Positions 60,686-64,000 of a DNA stretch of 64,000 nt are shown here, piece by piece. The stretch lies in the NCBI GenBank assembly GCA_029167225.1, contig JARFNK010000023.1, positions 25,880 through 89,879 on the forward strand, in the 5' to 3' direction. The stretch comes from Sphingobium arseniciresistens. GTDB lineage: Bacteria; Pseudomonadota; Alphaproteobacteria; Sphingomonadales; Sphingomonadaceae. Within the stretch, counting starts at the first letter, position 1; every line of letters begins with the position of its first letter. The translations under genes were made by a program, and so were the position numbers. Under the pieces are notes generated by a model. That model made no database searches. It saw only the letters and a program-made list of their open reading frames with translations, and was not told the DNA's origin.

Positions 60686-61330
60686 ATGGCGTCTATCGTT
60701 CAAAAAGCTTCAGAACCGCGGCCGCGCCGGCTGCGTGGGTGGTGGCTGAGGCAGCTTCACACATGGCATTGGGTCAGCGCGGCGATTTCCCTGTGCGGCA
60801 TGGCGCTGTTCGCGCTGACTGGCCTTACGCTGAACCATGCGGCCTCGATCGCGGCCGATCCGCAGGTCACGCAGAAGCAGGCGACACTTCCCCCCGCTTT
60901 CATTGCAGCGCTTGCGCAGACCCGCAGCACCAATGCGGTGCTGCCGCCCGCCGTCGCCGATGAGGTGGAAAAGGCGGTCGGTCTCGACGTCCACAACCGC
61001 TCGGCGGAATGGTCGGATCAGGATGTCTATATCGCGCTGCCCCGGCCGGGTGGCGATGCCTGGGTCAGCATTGACCGCATGAGCGGGCAGATCGAGTCCG
61101 AAGTGACCAATCGAGGCTGGATTTCCTTCTTCAACGATCTTCACAAGGGGCGGAATGCCGGAACGGCATGGTTCTGGTTTATCGACGCCTTCGCCGTCGC
61201 GTGCATCATCTTCACGCTGAGCGGTCTTCTCCTGCTTCAACTCCACGCGCGTCATCGCCCGATGACTTGGCCGCTCGTCATCGTCGGGCTTGTCATGCCC
61301 GCGCTGATGACTCTCTTTTTCCTCCACTGA
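60686..61330 (+). CDS. PepSY-associated transmembrane protein
   Basis: This inner-membrane protein of 214 residues has a first membrane segment near residues 28-50 (HTWHWVSAAISLCGMALFALTGLTL), a periplasmic PepSY-like domain (residues 55-150), and two more segments near 160-210. H-x-W histidines in the first helix and a late HARHR are typical of haem-binding PepSY reductases. It begins an operon with DUF2271, DUF4198 and ApbE proteins, a set linked elsewhere to iron or flavin-dependent electron transfer. Start ATG 60686; a CT/CG microsatellite lies about 110 bases upstream. Confidence 0.88.
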   Translation: MASIVQKASEPRPRRLRGWWLRQLHTWHWVSAAISLCGMALFALTGLTLNHAASIAADPQVTQKQATLPPAFIAALAQTRSTNAVLPPAVADEVEKAVGLDVHNRSAEWSDQDVYIALPRPGGDAWVSIDRMSGQIESEVTNRGWISFFNDLHKGRNAGTAWFWFIDAFAVACIIFTLSGLLLLQLHARHRPMTWPLVIVGLVMPALMTLFFLH

Positions 61331-61342
61331 AGGCTCTTCGTT

Positions 61343-61822
61343 ATGCGATCGACACCTTTCGTTCTTCTCGGCACGACCCTTGCCGCCGCGCCAGCCATGG
61401 CGGGCACCGTTACCGTACAGGTGCCGCAGCTCAAGGTGGCTGAATATCACCGGCCTTATGTCGCGATCTGGCTGGAGCCGGCAGCCGGCGGCCCGGCCCG
61501 CACGCTTGCCGTCTGGTACGACGTCAAGAAGCGCGGCAACGAGCCCGGCACGAAGTGGCTGTCGGACCTGCGGGCATGGTGGCGGAAGGCTGGCCGCAGC
61601 CTCGACCTTGCGGCGAGCGGCGTCAGCGGTGCGACCCGCGCGCCCGGCGCGCAGACGCTCACGCTGCCCTCCGACATCAAGCCCGGCGCCTATGTCCTGA
61701 ATGTCGAGTCTGCGCGCGAAACGGGTGGCCGCGAACTGGTGTCGGTGCCGGTCAAGGTGCCAGGCCGTGCGAGCGGCGCGGGCAAGGCGGAACTCGGCGC
61801 CGTCAGCATTACGCTTCCCTGA
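61343..61822 (+). CDS. DUF2271 exported protein
   Basis: This 159-residue protein has a signal peptide (cleavage after APAMA near residue 20) and a beta-rich mature domain. The YVAIWLEPAAGGPARTLAVWY and KWLSDLRAWWRKAGRS segments are typical of DUF2271. The family is periplasmic and found beside PepSY and ApbE genes; no biochemical function is established to my knowledge. It lies 12 bases after the PepSY gene. Confidence 0.88.
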   Translation: MRSTPFVLLGTTLAAAPAMAGTVTVQVPQLKVAEYHRPYVAIWLEPAAGGPARTLAVWYDVKKRGNEPGTKWLSDLRAWWRKAGRSLDLAASGVSGATRAPGAQTLTLPSDIKPGAYVLNVESARETGGRELVSVPVKVPGRASGAGKAELGAVSITLP

Positions 61823-61850
61823 TTCCTTGATTCATTACAGGAGTTTCCCC

Positions 61851-62687
61851 GTGAACAGACTGACCGTTCGCCTCCTCGCCGCCGCCGCGATCCTGTCGCT
61901 GCCGGTCTCCGCTTCGGCCCATCGCCAGTGGCTGCTGCCCTCTGGTACAACATTCTCGGGCGAAGACCCCTGGGTCTCGGTGGATGCCGCGGTGTCCAAC
62001 GACCTGTTCTTCCCAGATCATTTTCCCGGCCGCTTGGAAGGCATCAAGGTCTGGCAGCCTGATGGCACCGAAGGCAAGATCCAGAATGGCGCGACCGGCC
62101 GTTATCGTTCGGTCTTCGACGTCCGGCTCGAAAAGCCGGGCACCTGGAAGATCGGTACGGAAAATTCGGCCGTCATGGGCAGCTTCAAGGTCGATGGCGT
62201 CGAAAAGCGCCTGGGCCGCCGCGGTCCGCCGCAGCCGGGCGCGCCTGCGCCGCTGACCGTCGATGACATCCCGGCGAACGCCACGGACGTGAAAGTGACC
62301 GAAATGATCGGTCGCAACGAGGTGTATGTCACGCGGGGCGAGCCGACGCTCACGGTGTTCAAGCCGACCGGCAAGGGCCTCGAACTGTCGCCGATCACGC
62401 ATCCCGATGATCTGGTGGCCGGCGAGCCGACCAAGTTCCGCTTCCTCGTCGATGGCAAGCCGGCTGCCGGCCTCAACATCACTGTCATTCCCGGCGGCAA
62501 GCGCTATCGCGATGCGGAAGGCGGCTTTGAGGTGACATCGGACAAGGACGGCGTTGTCACCATCAACTGGCCGACCGCCGGCATGTACTGGCTCAGCGGC
62601 GAGTTGAGAGACAATCATCCCTCGACCCCCAAGGCGACCGAGCGGCGCCTGAGCTACACGACGACGCTGGAGGTCATGGCCCCCTGA
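61851..62687 (+). CDS. DUF4198 exported protein
   Basis: This 278-residue periplasmic protein has a signal peptide ending at SASA (about residue 22) followed by HRQWLLPSGTTFSGEDPWVSVDAAVSNDLFF. That start is typical of the DUF4198/NikM-like family, whose mature proteins begin with a histidine and are thought to bind metal. Two beta-sandwich-like domains follow. The start is GTG at 61851 with AGGAG upstream. It is the third gene of the PepSY-ApbE operon. Confidence 0.88.
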   Translation: MNRLTVRLLAAAAILSLPVSASAHRQWLLPSGTTFSGEDPWVSVDAAVSNDLFFPDHFPGRLEGIKVWQPDGTEGKIQNGATGRYRSVFDVRLEKPGTWKIGTENSAVMGSFKVDGVEKRLGRRGPPQPGAPAPLTVDDIPANATDVKVTEMIGRNEVYVTRGEPTLTVFKPTGKGLELSPITHPDDLVAGEPTKFRFLVDGKPAAGLNITVIPGGKRYRDAEGGFEVTSDKDGVVTINWPTAGMYWLSGELRDNHPSTPKATERRLSYTTTLEVMAP

Positions 62688-62701
62688 CGGGACCGGATTT
62701 C

Positions 62702-63694
62702 GTGACGGAAATGGACGTGCGTATCGCACTGCCGGCGCGGATCGATATGGCGGCGATGAACGAGCGCAACCCGGATGACCCCGTGGTTGCGCTCGATGGC
62801 GTTAGCATGGGGACGATCTGGCGCGTGCTGTATGCGGCGGCGCCGTCCATGGATGCCGGGCTTGTCCGGTCAGGCATCGCCTCACGGCTGGAAGGCCTTG
62901 TGGCGGAGATGAGCCATTGGGAGCCTTCGTCGCTGCTCTGCCGGTTCAACCACCTGCCGGGTGGGCAATGGGCTTCGCTGCCACATGATTTTGCAAAAGT
63001 GATGGATGCGGCTTTCGGCATCGCCGGGCAGAGCGGCGGCGCCTTTGATCCGGCGGCCGGAAAGCTGGTCGACATCTGGGGCTTCGGGCCTCCGGGGCCG
63101 GCTGCCGCGCCGCCCGCCGATGCCGCCATCCGCGAGGCGCTGGATGTCTCCGGCTGGACCAGGCTTTCTTATGATCGCGGCGCACGGCGGCTCCGCCAAC
63201 CCGGAGGCCTCGCGCTCGACCTGTCCGCCATCGCAAAGGGCTATGCCGTCGATGCGCTTGCGGAGCTGCTTGGTGAGATGGGGATAGGTCACGCTCTCGT
63301 CGAGGTTGGCGGAGAACTGTCCGGCCATGGTTTCCAGCCTGATGGCCAGCCTTGGTGGGTCGATATCGAGACGCCACCGGACGTCGCCGTTAGGCCGCTG
63401 CGCGTCGCGCTGCATGGTCTCGCCGTGGCGACATCGGGCACCTATGTCCGGGGCGCGCATAATCTCGATCCCCGATCCGGGCAGCCCGCCGCCGGCGGCG
63501 TTATCGCCTGCACCGTCATCCATGCATCCGCCATGGTCGCGGACGCCTGGGCCACGGCGTTCACGGTGCTGGGTCCGGAGAAGGGGCTGGGCCTCGCGCG
63601 AGAACTGGGCCTCGCGGCAAGGTTTTTGAACGAAGCCGCCGCCGGGATCGAAGAAAGGTTCAGCCCGGCCTTCAGTCAGATGCTGGAGGACTGA
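62702..63694 (+). CDS. apbE: FAD:protein FMN transferase
   Basis: This ApbE-family flavin transferase has 330 residues and attaches FMN to threonine or serine of target proteins. The family signs are VSMGTIWRVLYAA near residue 34, MSHWEPSSLLCRFN near 70, GGAFDPAAGKLVDIWGFG near 112, ALDLSAIAKGYAVDAL near 170, and HNLDPRSGQPA near 255. The protein has no signal peptide or lipobox, unlike the classic periplasmic lipoprotein ApbE, so it may act in the cytoplasm or use an unusual start. The start is GTG at 62702. No flavinylation target motif is seen in the operon. Confidence 0.92.
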   Translation: MTEMDVRIALPARIDMAAMNERNPDDPVVALDGVSMGTIWRVLYAAAPSMDAGLVRSGIASRLEGLVAEMSHWEPSSLLCRFNHLPGGQWASLPHDFAKVMDAAFGIAGQSGGAFDPAAGKLVDIWGFGPPGPAAAPPADAAIREALDVSGWTRLSYDRGARRLRQPGGLALDLSAIAKGYAVDALAELLGEMGIGHALVEVGGELSGHGFQPDGQPWWVDIETPPDVAVRPLRVALHGLAVATSGTYVRGAHNLDPRSGQPAAGGVIACTVIHASAMVADAWATAFTVLGPEKGLGLARELGLAARFLNEAAAGIEERFSPAFSQMLED

Positions 63695-63706
63695 GGCCTT
63701 TGCCGC

Positions 63707-64000
63707 TCAGCGCCTGACATCCATTTCCCCCGTGAGGAAGGCATCGATGTCGGCCTGGGAGAAGAGGGCGGCGTCGCCGGGGAGGGAGTGTTTGAGGGCG
63801 GTGAGGGCGAGGCCGGCCTGGGCTGCCGCCACGATGTCGGCGGCGGCGGGGTCTTGCGCGTCGAGCAATCCGTGGATGACGCCGGCGGCGAAGGCGTCGC
63901 CGCCGCCGATGCGGTCGACGATGCCGGAGATGGCGATTTCCGGGGTCTGGTGGCAACGCTCAAGCGTGTCGATGCGGGCGGCGATGCGGTGGCGGTCGGC
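63707..64000 (-). CDS. PfkB family sugar kinase, 2-keto-3-deoxygluconate kinase-like (partial)
   Basis: The last 97 residues of a PfkB/ribokinase-family carbohydrate kinase are visible. The signature DRIGGGDAFAAGVIHGLL contains the catalytic aspartate and anion hole. The following ALTALKHSLPGDAALF segment resembles 2-keto-3-deoxygluconate kinases. The N-terminal part, including the start, lies beyond the right edge of the window. It is convergent with the ApbE gene and does not look linked with the catabolic island. Confidence 0.88.
   Translation of the reverse strand, partial: ADRHRIAARIDTLERCHQTPEIAISGIVDRIGGGDAFAAGVIHGLLDAQDPAAADIVAAAQAGLALTALKHSLPGDAALFSQADIDAFLTGEMDVRR

Overview
The window is about 64 kb of GC-rich, densely coding DNA, most likely from an alphaproteobacterium of the sphingomonad type. 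That placement is an inference from GC content, codon habit and the look of the proteins; no rRNA, tRNA or marker gene is present to confirm it. I find about 61 protein genes, no RNA genes, no CRISPR array and no intact mobile element. Nearly all the genes read as one catabolic island for a bulky hydrophobic carboxylic acid or polycyclic/alicyclic compound: activation to CoA esters, dehydrogenation, hydration, carbon-carbon cleavage, oxygenation and uptake. Five transcription factors (IclR, MarR, three TetR) are scattered through it.

Layout from the left: (1) a minus operon of 3Fe-4S ferredoxin, short-chain dehydrogenase and acyl-CoA dehydrogenase, divergent from a plus operon of P450, DUF35 protein, thiolase-like protein without its cysteine, and DUF2889 protein (1-5729). 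(2) An IclR regulator with an amidohydrolase, then a CoA ligase and an enoyl-CoA hydratase (5888-10688). (3) A minus operon of two CaiB-type CoA transferases (one domain-permuted), a CoA ligase, a small protein and a type-3 amidohydrolase (10611-16226). (4) A dehydrogenase, a small exported protein, a MarR regulator with a thiolase, two transporters, a DapB-like reductase and a TetR regulator (16460-25669). (5) A LuxE-like/LuxC-like pair, another transporter, several small enzymes, a free-standing lipoyl domain and a Gfo/Idh/MocA oxidoreductase (25771-33573). (6) A hydratase, a KstD-like FAD dehydrogenase, a medium-chain dehydrogenase and TPP-dependent E1 alpha/beta subunits (33625-39881). (7) Two two-gene acyl-CoA dehydrogenase pairs flanking a Rieske ferredoxin (40118-45162). 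(8) Two Rieske oxygenase alpha subunits around a CoA transferase, acyl-CoA dehydrogenase, CoA-ester lyase, CoA transferase and hydratase (45301-53765). (9) A TauD dioxygenase, two TetR regulators, a dehydrogenase, a SnoaL-like protein, a second P450 and a carboxylesterase (53896-60466). (10) A CT/CG microsatellite, then a PepSY/DUF2271/DUF4198/ApbE operon and the end of a PfkB sugar kinase; this last part looks unrelated to the island.

A plausible joint role, as inference: transporters bring in the substrate; the esterase, P450s, Rieske oxygenases and TauD enzyme functionalise it; CoA ligases and CoA transferases activate it; the paired acyl-CoA dehydrogenases and hydratases run beta-oxidation-like cycles; and the thiolase, the DUF35/thiolase-like pair and the HpcH-type lyase cut the skeleton. 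The least conventional parts are the LuxE/LuxC pair without luciferase, the single lipoyl domain with E1 but no E2 or E3, the cysteine-less thiolase/DUF35 pair, the permuted CaiB protein, and 12-base palindromes that recur in the divergent promoter regions.
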